Below, piece by piece: positions 26,287 to 33,845 of a stretch of 64,000 bases of DNA. Source of the stretch: Actinopolyspora saharensis (lineage in GTDB: Bacteria; Actinomycetota; Actinomycetes; Mycobacteriales; Pseudonocardiaceae); NCBI RefSeq assembly GCF_900100925.1, contig NZ_FNKO01000002.1:2480001-2544000 (forward strand), read 5' to 3'. The number at the start of each line of letters is the position of its first letter. Positions within the stretch are counted from its first letter, which is position 1. A model generated the notes under the pieces. The model ran no database searches, was not told the origin of the DNA, and worked only from the letters and a program-made list of their open reading frames with translations. The position numbers and the translations under genes are program-made.

Positions 26287-26607
26287 GGTTCCAGCGTACG
26301 CGGAACTCGCGGAAGACTGTAGGTGAGCGGGGCCCGGACGGAAGGCGTGTCGTCGCCGGGGCGGTGCGGCGCTTCGGCAGCGTTGCGGGGAATCCGAGCA
26401 GCGGGCGTTCGACGTCGCTCGCGAGGCTCCGGCCCGCCCGCGGAGTTGTTCGCTTCCGGCGAAACGGCGAAGCGGATGGTTGCGTGTGGTTGCGTGCTCG
26501 CGCGGGGCGGTCGGCGCGGGGTGATCGACCGGCTGCGAACGAGACATCTCGGGCGCGGTTCCGGTCACCCGTCGAACCGGGAGGCTCGGCACGTAGGGTG
26601 TCGGACT
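26287..26607. other. Divergent intergenic region (321 bases)
   Basis: This is the shared upstream region of the metalloprotease (-) and ylbL (+) genes. It contains a direct repeat of GTGGTTGCGTG-like sequence near 26476-26493 that echoes box A of the dispersed element, but no stem. No clear promoter hexamers, hairpins or small genes were recognised. Confidence 0.5.
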
Positions 26608-27632
26608 GTGAGTCGCCGAACCTGGACCCTGCTGACGAGTGTCGCTCTTGTCGTGGTCTTCGGGATGCTCGGAGCCTTCCTTCCCGTGCCCTACGTGGCC
26701 CTCGGCCCGGGACCGACGCACGACACCCTCGGAAGCTACGAGGGAAGGCAAGTGGTGCGCATCGACGGCACCGAGACCTTCCGCACGGCCGGCCACCTCA
26801 ACATGACCACCGTTTCGGTGATCGACCAGCTGTCCGTGTTCAACGCGCTCGCGCTCTGGGCGAGCGGCGACCACGCACTGGCCCCGCGCGAGCTGTACTT
26901 CCCCCGGACAAGTCCGAGGAAGAGGTTCAGCGCACCAACACCAAGGCCTTCCGGAGCTCCCAGACGGCTGCCGAGACCGCGGCGCTGAAGCACCTGGGAT
27001 ATCCGACCAAGCTCGTGGTCGACCAGGTGGTGGAGGGATCCCCAGCGGAAGGCGTCGTCGCCCCGGACGACGAGCTCATCTCGGCCGACGGCACTTCGCT
27101 GAGCAATCCGCAGTCGCTGATCGACGCGCTCTCCGACACGAAGCCCGGCCAGCGCGTGACCATACGTTTCAAGCACGCCGATCAGCCGCCGCGGACAGCG
27201 ACCGTCGAGCTCGGCGAGCGGCCCGACGACCAGCAGCAGGGCTTCCTCGGGGTGCAGCCGTCCCTGCGCCCCAACGCGAACTTCGACATCGACATCCGAC
27301 TCCCCAACGTGGGAGGGCCTTCCGCGGGGCTGATGTTCTCGCTGGCCATCGTGGACAAGCTGACCCCGGGCAAGCTGACGGCGGGCAAGTTCGTCGCCGG
27401 GACGGGCGAGATCGACCCCGCGGGCAAGGTCGGCAGCATCGGCGGCATCGGCTTCAAGATGGTCAAGGCCAGGGAAGCCGGAGCCAAGTTCTTCCTCACC
27501 CCGGAGGGCAACTGCGCGGCAGCCAAGTCCCAGGCGCCCGACGGGCTGCGACTGATCAAGGTGAGCACGCTCGACGACGCGGTCGAGGCCCTGAACGCGC
27601 TCGACAGCGGGCAGACCCCGCCGAGCTGCTGA
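26608..27632 (+). CDS. YlbL-type PDZ / Lon-fold serine protease, apparent -1 frameshift
   Basis: There is an N-terminal membrane anchor (LLTSVALVVVFGMLGAFLPV), the PYVALGPGPT segment, then a PDZ domain (VVEGSPAEGVVAPDDELIS) and a Lon-type S16 domain with catalytic Ser in GGPSAGLMFS and Lys in GGIGFKMVKA. The first ~99 codons and the rest are in different frames. The break is at a run of five C (26901-26905) in codons for RELYFPP. One added C joins them into 341 residues, the length of M. tuberculosis Rv3194c. As sequenced the product would end at 26988, without either domain. The GTG start at 26608 is the first residue before the anchor. Confidence 0.88.
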
Positions 27633-27713
27633 CTCGTCGCTGACGCGCGGGGGCCGCTGGGAGAGAGCTCCTCACCGGGGAGGTCCGCGGAGCGGCCGGT
27701 TCGCGTCACCGCC

Positions 27714-27746
27714 CCACGACTCGCCCGGCGGACCGGGGAGTCGTGG
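27714..27746. terminator. Bidirectional terminator after ylbL
   Basis: CCACGACTC and GAGTCGTGG pair over 9 bp with a 15-base GC-rich loop. It is 80 bases after the ylbL stop, between convergent genes. Confidence 0.5.
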
Positions 27747-27794
27747 AACGGCGCGGAAGCGCCGGAAGCTCCACGAACCGGACGTGACCGCGCA

Positions 27795-27814
27795 CGCCCG
27801 TCCCGGAACGGGCG
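27795..27814 (-). terminator. Hairpin at the 3' end of the PPA1309-family gene
   Basis: CGCCCGT and ACGGGCG form a 7-bp stem with a 6-base loop, one base outside the stop codon on the minus strand. It is short and without a T-run. Confidence 0.4.
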
Positions 27815-27815
27815 C

Positions 27816-28388
27816 TCACTCCTCGAAAGTGGCGTGCAGCGCGTTGAGCAGGTTCGGGGCCAGCGCGCTGTCCTCGACCAGCTCGCCCTCCTCGGTCTCC
27901 GGATCGCCGTCGAAGCTCTCCGCGTCGTCCGAGTCCTCCGGGGACTTGTTGCGCAGCCGCAGCACGCAGGTTTGCGTTCCGCTGCGCAGCACCCCGGCCA
28001 CGATCCTGGCCTCCCGGCGGTCGGGGTGCTCGGCAGCGGCCTCCTGGGCGGCTGATCCCTCCTCCGGAAGTTCCTGCTCGGCCTCCGGGGGAAGCACCAC
28101 GATCTCCTGGACCAGTGCGCAGCCGAGCACGCGCTCGGGCCAGCTGATCCCGGCCAGGGCCTCCCCGAGGTCCTGACTGGGCAGCTCGTCCTGCGCCACC
28201 GGGGTCAGCGGGGACTGCGTGTTGAGCTGTTCCTCCAGGTCCGGTTCGGCCTCGAGCAGTTCGGTCGTGTCGACCAACGCGAACATTCGAGCGGGGCGGT
28301 TCCATCCCTCGGAGGCGGCGAACTGTTCGATTTCACGTACGACCGTCGGCAGGGCCGCGGTCATCTCATCGGTGATAGCGGACGACAT
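27816..28388 (-). CDS. PPA1309-family conserved actinobacterial protein
   Basis: This 190-residue acidic soluble protein begins MSSAITDEMTAALPTVVREIE, with the family blocks WNRPARMFALVDTTELL, LTPVAQDELP and WPERVLGCALVQEIVVLPP. It then has a Glu/Ala-rich insert and a C-terminal TCVLRLRNKS ... LAPNLLNALHATF. This matches the PPA1309 family found between ylbL and UPF0182 genes in actinobacteria; function unknown. The ATG at 28388 is chosen because residues upstream are Arg/Gly-rich with no family similarity. It is divergent from the UPF0182 gene. Confidence 0.8.
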   Translation of the reverse strand: MSSAITDEMTAALPTVVREIEQFAASEGWNRPARMFALVDTTELLEAEPDLEEQLNTQSPLTPVAQDELPSQDLGEALAGISWPERVLGCALVQEIVVLPPEAEQELPEEGSAAQEAAAEHPDRREARIVAGVLRSGTQTCVLRLRNKSPEDSDDAESFDGDPETEEGELVEDSALAPNLLNALHATFEE

Positions 28389-28625
28389 TGGTCCATCGTC
28401 GCACCGCTCCGCCGTACCTCCCCCTTCCCGGGGGCGGCCTCGCGGGCGTCCGCCGCGAAGGTGGCTCACCCTGGTCCGAAAGGAGGGCGGCCTGTCCGTT
28501 TAGGGCGAATCGACGGGCGCCGTCCCCGTGGTCGGGGGTTAGGTCGTAGAGTTGACCACACGGGTGCCCGGGTCGCTCACTGACTGGGCCCCGTTGCCCG
28601 CGGATCGTCACCAGGAGAGTGCGCT

Positions 28626-31583
28626 GTGGCCACGAGGCCGGTAGGAGTACCCAAACTGTCCCGGCGTAGCCGGATCCTTCTGATCCTGGGCGCGGCGGTG
28701 CTGGTAGCACTGATCGTCGGATCACGGCTGATCGGGACATACGTCGATTGGCTCTGGTTCGGTAGTGTCGACTACCGGGGAATATTCACCACGATCGTGC
28801 TGACCCGGATCGTGCTGTTCGCCTGCGGAGGTGTTTTCCTCGGCGGAATCCTGGCGCTGAACCTGTGGCTGGCCTACAGAACGAGGCCGGTCTTCGTTCC
28901 GCTCAGCAGCCAGGACGACCCGCTGGCCCGCTACCGCACGGTGATCACCCAGCGTTCCAAGTGGTTCGGCATCGGCATCCCCGTCGTGATCGGCGCCATC
29001 GGCGGTCTCGCCGCGACGGGCGACTGGCGAATGGTGCAGATGTTCCTGAACAGGCAGACCTTCGGGAACCAGGATCCGGTGTTCGGCCACGACATCGGCC
29101 TCTACGTCTTCCAGCTCCCGTTCTTCCGCTGGGTGCTGGCCTGGGCGTTCATCGCGGTGACCCTGTCGTTCTTCGGCGCGCTGGCCACGCACTACATCTT
29201 CGGCGGGGTCAAGGTCGCCGGGCGCTCCGGCCAGATCTCGCAGGCCGCGCGCATTCAGCTGGCGGTGCTGGCCGGGATCTTCGTGCTGCTCAAGGCGGTC
29301 GACTTCTTCTTCGACCGCTGGGACCTGCTGCTCTCCCAGCGCAGTGATCTGTTCACCGGTGCGAGCTACACGGACCTGAACGCCGTGATGCCCGCGAAGG
29401 TGATCCTGCTGTGCATCTCGGTGATCTGCGCCCTCGCCTTCTTCGCGGTCATCTTCCTGCGCAACCTGCAGATCCCCGCGCTGGCCACGGTGCTGCTGGT
29501 GCTGTCCAGCCTGGTGATCGGCGCGCTGTGGCCCGCGCTGCTGCAGCAGTTCTCGGTGGAGCCGAACGCCAACGAGCGGGAGTCCACATCGATCCAGCGC
29601 AACATGAACGCCACCAAGCAGGCCTTCGGGATCACCGACGACAAGGTGACCGTCAAGGAGAACTACGGCGGCAACCAGGACGTGAGCCCGGAGGAGGTCG
29701 CCCAGGACGAGGGAACGATCTCCAACGTCCGGCTGCTCGACCCGAGCCTGCTCTCCGAGACCTTCACCCAGTTGGAGCAGCAGTTCAACTTCTACGGGTT
29801 CCCGGACGAGCTGGACATCGACCGCTACCGCAACGAGAACGGTGAGCTGCAGGACTACCTGGTCGCGGTGCGCGGGATCAACACGGACGGGCTCGCGGAC
29901 AACCAGCGGTCCTGGATCAACCGCCACATGGTCTACACCCACGGCAACGGCTTCGTCTCGGCCCCGGCCGACCGGGTGAGCAACGTTCCCGGCGAAGGGT
30001 CCGACACCGGTTCCTACCCGGTGTTCTCGATGAGCGACGTGAGCAACAACGGGCAGGGCGAGATCCCGGTGGACCAGCCGCGGGTCTACTACGGTCAGCT
30101 CAACCAGGACTACGCGATCGTCGGCGCCGAGCAGGGTGAGCAGCCGCGGGAGTACGACACCCAGAACTCCCGCTACACCTACAAGGGCGACGGCGGGGTC
30201 GCGATCGGCAACTGGTTCAACAGGGCGGTGTTCGCCGCCAACTATGGTGAGCGCAACATCCTGTTCAACCAGAACATCGGTTCCAACTCCAAGATCATGT
30301 TCGATCGGAACCCGCGGCAGCGAGTGCAGAAGGTCGCCCCGTGGCTCAAGCTGGACGGCGATGCCTACCCCGCGGTGATCGACGGCAAGATCAAGTGGAT
30401 CGTGGACGGCTACACCACGCTGGACAACTACCCCTACTCCAAGCTGACCTCCTTCGGGCAGGCCGCCAGCGACTCCACCAGCAACCCCTCCCAGCCGGAT
30501 CAGCAGATCAACTACATCCGCAACTCGGTCAAGGCCACCGTCGACGCCTACACGGGTGAGGTGAAGCTGTACGAGTTCGGCAAGAAGGACCCGGTGCTGG
30601 AGGCATGGAAGGGCGTCTTCCCCGACCTGATCAAGCCGAAGAGCGCGATCAGCGACGAGCTGCGCCAGCACTTCCGCTACCCGGCCGACCTGTTCAAGGT
30701 GCAGCGCCAGCTGCTGGCGCGGTACCACGTGGACAACCCCAGTGACTTCTACGCCACGCGTGGTTTCTGGGAGGTCCCGAGCGACCCGAACCAGGAGCAG
30801 CGCCAGGGGCCCGGGGAGAACCAGCCCCCGTTCTACGTGGTCGCGCAGGCACCGACGCAGAACCGGCCGACCTTCCAGTTGACCAGTGCGATGACCGCGC
30901 TGGAACGCCAGAACCTCTCCTCGTGGATCTCGGCGTCCTCGAGCCCGGAGAGCTACGGCGAGTTGACCGTGCTGGAGCTGCCGACCGACAACCAGACACC
31001 GGGTCCGGTGCAGGTGCAGCGCCAGATGGAGTCGACACCGAAGGTCACCGAGGACCGGACGCTGTTCGACAACCCCGGCGTGCGCGCGATGTTCGGCAAC
31101 CTGCTCACCCTGCCCGTCGAGGGCGGCATGCTCTACGTCGAGCCGATCTACATCAGGCCGAACAACGAGGACTCCTACCCGCAGCTGGCCAGGGTGCTGA
31201 CCTTCTACGGCGGCAGCGTCGGCTACGCCGACACCCTCAAGGGCTCGTTGGAGCAGGTCTTCGGTCCGGGTGCCGGCAGGAACGCCCAGACGGCGGAGAA
31301 CGAGGACGACCAGCAGGACGGTGGTGGTCAGAGCGGCGACCAGGGCAGTGGTCAGAGCGGTGACGGCCAGCAGGGCGGCGGCGACCAGAGCGGTGACCAG
31401 GGCGGCGGCCAGAGCGGCGGTCAGGACCCCGAGGTCGCGCAGGCGACGCAGGAGCTGCAGGCCGCACTGGAGCAGGTGCGCTCGGCTCAGCAGTCGGGCA
31501 ACTTCGGTGAGATCGGCCAGGCCCTCCAGCGGCTGGAGGAGGCCATGAACCGCTACGAGCAGGCGACCGGCAGCGGAGGCTGA
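28626..31583 (+). CDS. UPF0182 family large membrane protein
   Basis: This 985-residue protein has about seven TM helices in the first ~310 residues (for example ILLILGAAVLVALIVGSRLI and ILLCISVICALAFFAVIFL). A long extracytoplasmic domain follows, with family stretches such as FYGFPDELDIDRY, NWFNRAVFAANYGERNILF and YPADLFKVQRQLLARYHV. A low-complexity Gly/Gln/Ser/Asp segment (residues ~900-935) precedes a C-terminal helix of Ala/Gln/Glu. Size and topology match M. tuberculosis Rv3193c (992 residues); function unknown. The GTG start at 28626 has AGGAG about 9 bases upstream. Three hairpins follow the stop. Confidence 0.92.
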   Translation: MATRPVGVPKLSRRSRILLILGAAVLVALIVGSRLIGTYVDWLWFGSVDYRGIFTTIVLTRIVLFACGGVFLGGILALNLWLAYRTRPVFVPLSSQDDPLARYRTVITQRSKWFGIGIPVVIGAIGGLAATGDWRMVQMFLNRQTFGNQDPVFGHDIGLYVFQLPFFRWVLAWAFIAVTLSFFGALATHYIFGGVKVAGRSGQISQAARIQLAVLAGIFVLLKAVDFFFDRWDLLLSQRSDLFTGASYTDLNAVMPAKVILLCISVICALAFFAVIFLRNLQIPALATVLLVLSSLVIGALWPALLQQFSVEPNANERESTSIQRNMNATKQAFGITDDKVTVKENYGGNQDVSPEEVAQDEGTISNVRLLDPSLLSETFTQLEQQFNFYGFPDELDIDRYRNENGELQDYLVAVRGINTDGLADNQRSWINRHMVYTHGNGFVSAPADRVSNVPGEGSDTGSYPVFSMSDVSNNGQGEIPVDQPRVYYGQLNQDYAIVGAEQGEQPREYDTQNSRYTYKGDGGVAIGNWFNRAVFAANYGERNILFNQNIGSNSKIMFDRNPRQRVQKVAPWLKLDGDAYPAVIDGKIKWIVDGYTTLDNYPYSKLTSFGQAASDSTSNPSQPDQQINYIRNSVKATVDAYTGEVKLYEFGKKDPVLEAWKGVFPDLIKPKSAISDELRQHFRYPADLFKVQRQLLARYHVDNPSDFYATRGFWEVPSDPNQEQRQGPGENQPPFYVVAQAPTQNRPTFQLTSAMTALERQNLSSWISASSSPESYGELTVLELPTDNQTPGPVQVQRQMESTPKVTEDRTLFDNPGVRAMFGNLLTLPVEGGMLYVEPIYIRPNNEDSYPQLARVLTFYGGSVGYADTLKGSLEQVFGPGAGRNAQTAENEDDQQDGGGQSGDQGSGQSGDGQQGGGDQSGDQGGGQSGGQDPEVAQATQELQAALEQVRSAQQSGNFGEIGQALQRLEEAMNRYEQATGSGG

Positions 31584-31590
31584 TCCCCAC

Positions 31591-31624
31591 GGCGGGCGCG
31601 GACGGGGTTCCGTGCGCGCCCGCC
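31591..31624 (+). terminator. Terminator after UPF0182 gene
   Basis: GGCGGGCGCG and CGCGCCCGCC form a perfect 10-bp stem around a 14-base loop, 7 bases after the stop codon. Confidence 0.6.
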
Positions 31625-31648
31625 GCTTCCGGTGAACGGACCGCTCGG

Positions 31649-31678
31649 TGTCCCGTCCCTCCGGGGGCGGGACATTTT
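31649..31678 (+). terminator. Second hairpin after UPF0182 gene, with short T-run
   Basis: GTCCCGTCCC pairs with GGGGCGGGAC (one G-U and one mismatch) and is followed by ATTTT. It backs up the stronger stem just upstream. Confidence 0.5.
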
Positions 31679-31748
31679 CATGCTCGGATCGCCGCGTGGC
31701 GGTGCCGACTGCGCGGGCTCGGCGCGCTCGTGTGGCGGGTTCCTCGCT

Positions 31749-31967
31749 GGGAGCTCCTGGCCGGTGCTTCGGCGGGCCGGCGTTGTTTTGGCTGGTCGGA
31801 CGGGGTTTCTGCGGGGGTGGGCACCCCCTTGTGGGAGGGTGCTTCTCGGCGGTGTAGAGTATTAACTACAACGAAATACAGCGCAGAACACGGCGCGGGG
31901 TGGAGCAGTTCGGTAGCTCGCTGGGCTCATAACCCAGAGGTCACAGGTTCGAATCCTGTCCCCGCTA
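31749..31967 (+). repeat. Duplicated segment carrying initiator tRNA, copy A
   Basis: This 219-base segment matches 32217-32434. The first ~50 bases (GGGAGCTCCTGGCCGGTGC ... GTTGTTTTGGCTGG) and the last ~120 bases, including the tRNA and its upstream TAGAGT and ACTACAACGAAATACAGCG, are nearly identical. The middle has diverged. A likely -10 TAGAGT lies at 31855-31860, 34 bases before the tRNA. Confidence 0.8.
31894..31967 (+). tRNA. Initiator tRNA-fMet (CAT), copy 1
   Basis: This 74-base cloverleaf has anticodon CAT. Initiator features are visible: no pair at 1-72 (C and T) and three consecutive G-C pairs in the anticodon stem (GGG ... CCC). The D-arm is GAGC/GCTC and the T-arm ACAGG-TTCGAAT-CCTGT. 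The discriminator is A; CCA is not encoded. An intrinsic terminator follows within 10 bases. Confidence 0.96.
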
Positions 31968-31974
31968 CTTGGTT

Positions 31975-32010
31975 CGCCCCTTCGGGCTTCGGTCCGGAGG
32001 GGCGTTTTTT
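31975..32010 (+). terminator. Intrinsic terminator of tRNA-fMet copy 1
   Basis: CGCCCCTTCGG pairs with CCGGAGGGGCG (one G-U) around an 8-base loop, followed by six T. It begins 8 bases after the tRNA. Confidence 0.85.
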
Positions 32011-32041
32011 GTTTCTGGGGTTGGTGGGGTCGGCGGTGCCG

Positions 32042-32221
32042 GTTGCTTGGGTGGTTGCGTGGCGGAACCTCTCGCGGGCTCTCGCTCCGGGGAGGCCCGA
32101 CATCGGGTAGGCACCTACACAACGTCGGGCCTTCCTCGCGAGAGCACCACGAGAGACCCCCGGCGATGCTGACAGCTCAGGCTCAAAGCGCTCGCGTCGG
32201 GGCGAGCCTCTTGGTCGGGAG
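32042..32221 (+). repeat. Dispersed structured intergenic element, copy 2
   Basis: Box A GGTTGCGTGGCGGAACCTC is at 32053. The outer stem is CTCTCGCG (32069-32076) with CGCGAGAG (32137-32144). The inner stem is GGCCCGAC (32094-32101) with GTCGGGCC (32124-32131), and the loop is 22 bases. The loop itself can fold GTAGG with CCTAC. Stem sequences differ from copy 1 on both sides while keeping pairing. It lies between the two initiator tRNAs. Confidence 0.8.
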
Positions 32222-32434
32222 TTCCTGGCCGGTGCTTCGGTGGTTCGGCGTTGTTTTGGCTGGCCAGGAGAGAGCGAGGGGGATTGTGCACCCCCCGTGC
32301 AAGAGTCCCTTCTCGGCGGTGTAGAGTATCAACTACAACGAAATACAGCGCAGAACACGGCGCGGGGTGGAGCAGTTCGGTAGCTCGCTGGGCTCATAAC
32401 CCAGAGGTCACAGGTTCGAATCCTGTCCCCGCTA
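32217..32434 (+). repeat. Duplicated segment carrying initiator tRNA, copy B
   Basis: This is the 218-base counterpart of 31749-31967. The tRNA and the 40 bases before it differ at a single position (TATTAAC versus TATCAAC), while the flank further upstream has drifted. Its left end merges with the right end of the structured element copy 2. Confidence 0.8.
32361..32434 (+). tRNA. Initiator tRNA-fMet (CAT), copy 2
   Basis: The sequence is identical to copy 1 over all 74 bases, with the same C1/T72 mismatch and three G-C anticodon-stem pairs. It has its own downstream hairpin. Confidence 0.96.
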
Positions 32435-32440
32435 CTTGGT

Positions 32441-32468
32441 CAGGCCCCGGGATGCTTCTCGGGGCCTG
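32441..32468 (+). terminator. Terminator of tRNA-fMet copy 2
   Basis: CAGGCCCCG and CGGGGCCTG form a 9-bp perfect stem with a 10-base loop, followed by AAACCTTTTC. Its sequence is unrelated to the terminator of copy 1, so the duplication ends at the tRNA. Confidence 0.65.
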
Positions 32469-32552
32469 AAACCTTTTCAAGGGGTGTTGGTGCGACCGTG
32501 CCGCTCGCCCCGCGAGACGTCACGGCGTGGTCGCCCACCGGATCTTCGTGGG

Positions 32553-32624
32553 GGTCGCTCGGTGGAACCCGCCGCTGTCCGCGAGCGGGTACCCCGACAT
32601 CGGGTGGATGGTCGCTCCTGTCGG
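32553..32624 (+). repeat. Dispersed structured intergenic element, copy 3 (degenerate)
   Basis: A box A relative (GGTCGCTCGGTGGAACCC) is followed 40 bases on by CCGAC (32594-32598) and GTCGG (32620-32624) around a 21-base loop that begins ATCGGGTGGA as in the other copies. The outer stem is not clear. It lies 85 bases after the tRNA terminator. Confidence 0.55.
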
Positions 32625-32699
32625 AACATCCGGCCCGGCTCCGCGGGCGGACGGCCGGGCCGCGGGGATCTCCCGAAAGAGCTTCGGACGGGGACGGTG

Positions 32700-32912
32700 T
32701 CAGCTGTCGGCCCACTTGCGGGCGCAGTTCGGCGAACAAACCCGTCCGTCGCTGCTCCCGCTGCGCACTGAGCGCATCTTGCGGCCGCACACGATGCAGT
32801 TGCGCGGGGTGTCGACCTGGATCGGCATCATCGACTTCGCGCGCTGGGTGACACGATTGGTCACCTTGCTCCTGCCCTCGGCGAGCTTGGTCCGCAACAG
32901 ACTGCGATGCAC
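32700..32912 (-). CDS. Small basic zinc-finger protein
   Basis: This 70-residue protein starts at GTG 32912 with GGGAGG seven bases upstream. The first half is basic (MHRSLLRTKLAEGRSKVTNR). The second half holds CIVCGRKMRSV, 11 residues of spacer, then CSPNC ARKWADS: two Cys pairs as in a zinc ribbon or treble clef. It was not recognised as a named family. The strong ribosome site and tight Cys pattern support a real gene. A nucleic-acid or ribosome-associated role is inference from charge and zinc pattern. Confidence 0.7.
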   Translation of the reverse strand: MHRSLLRTKLAEGRSKVTNRVTQRAKSMMPIQVDTPRNCIVCGRKMRSVRSGSSDGRVCSPNCARKWADS

Positions 32913-33268
32913 GGTGCTACCTCCCTTGTCCAGGCGGGTGTCGTACGCGCACCCGTCGTGGTGCCCGACCCCTTTTCTCGGCCGGCCACTGTGAAGGGTG
33001 CCCTTAGTACGGGCCATTTTGCAGCCTTCGAACAAGAATTCCCCCGTTCGGGCTAGCAATAATCCCTGTCCAGCGGACGGTGAGTGTACGAATTGACGGT
33101 TGCGGACGGATGATGTTGCGTTTAAGGCGAAACGAACTCAGTTCGTTCGCTGCAAGTGCTCCACTGGAAGCGGTGCGTGTTCGAGAACTTCTCTGAACAG
33201 GCCTTCGAAGCGGACACGCGCTACGGCCATTGTGGACACCCCCTGCGCATCGTGGCACCGTAGAAGCC
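32913..33268. other. Divergent intergenic region before the PadR gene
   Basis: This 356-base region is lower in GC than its surroundings. It holds a TTGACG hexamer near 33097 without a convincing -10 partner and the AACGAACT/AGTTCGTT palindrome listed separately. No further gene was seen. Confidence 0.5.
33131..33147. promoter_or_regulatory. Palindrome, candidate PadR operator
   Basis: AACGAACT-C-AGTTCGTT is a perfect 8-bp inverted repeat with a one-base centre, 121 bases upstream of the PadR start in an otherwise low-symmetry region. PadR regulators bind AT-rich inverted repeats and often repress themselves. Assignment to this gene is inference. Confidence 0.4.
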
Positions 33269-33766
33269 GTGACCGACCTGAATGCGACTTCCGCAGCCTT
33301 GCTGGGGCTCCTCCACGAGGGGCCGATGACCGGTGGACAGCTCGTGGCTGCCGCAACCGACCGGTTCAGCGGATTCTTCAGCGTCACCCGCAGCCAGGTT
33401 TACCGGGAACTCCCCGCGCTGGCCGAAGCGGGCATGCTGCGCCTCGGCAAGCAAGGCCCCCGTTCCAGTCAGCAGTACATCATCACGGCGGCGGGAAAAC
33501 GTGCCTTCAAGTCGTGGTTGAACACGGAGCCGGGGCCGGACAACGTGCGCAGCCCCCTGCTGCTGCGGTTGCGTTACGCCGGGATGCTGACCGCCAAGCA
33601 GCGCTCCCAGCTGGTAACCTCGGCACGGGAGCAGTACGTTGAGAAGCTCAACGAGGCCAAAAGTGCGGCCAAGGTGGCCGAGGACCCGTACGAGAAGGCC
33701 GCCGCCGACTTCTCGGTCGCGCACAACCGCGCGGTCATCAAGATGCTCGACGCCATCCCCGAGTGA
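33269..33766 (+). CDS. PadR family transcriptional regulator
   Basis: This 165-residue protein has an N-terminal winged helix (ALLGLLHEGPMTGGQLVAAA, then FSVTRSQVYRELPALAEAGML and a wing ending RSSQQYIITAAGKRAF). A C-terminal helical dimerisation region contains REQYVEKLNEAKSAAK. This is the PadR plan with the longer C-terminal domain of PadR-s1 relatives. The start is GTG 33269; an in-frame position 13 codons upstream is possible but lacks a ribosome site. No transporter or enzyme gene is adjacent, so the target is unknown. It stands just before prfB. Confidence 0.85.
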   Translation: MTDLNATSAALLGLLHEGPMTGGQLVAAATDRFSGFFSVTRSQVYRELPALAEAGMLRLGKQGPRSSQQYIITAAGKRAFKSWLNTEPGPDNVRSPLLLRLRYAGMLTAKQRSQLVTSAREQYVEKLNEAKSAAKVAEDPYEKAAADFSVAHNRAVIKMLDAIPE

Positions 33767-33845
33767 TCCCCGAGTGACCGCTCACCGGCGGAGCGGGGCC
33801 GGTCCACGTCGGTGGCCGTGAGCGTGTGAAGTAGGCTGGGTAATC

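Noticed and set aside
31318..31434. GGYCAGAGCGGYGA-type repeats near the end of the UPF0182 gene as a separate repeat element
   Set aside because: They encode the Gly/Gln/Ser/Asp low-complexity tail in frame; ordinary coding repetition.
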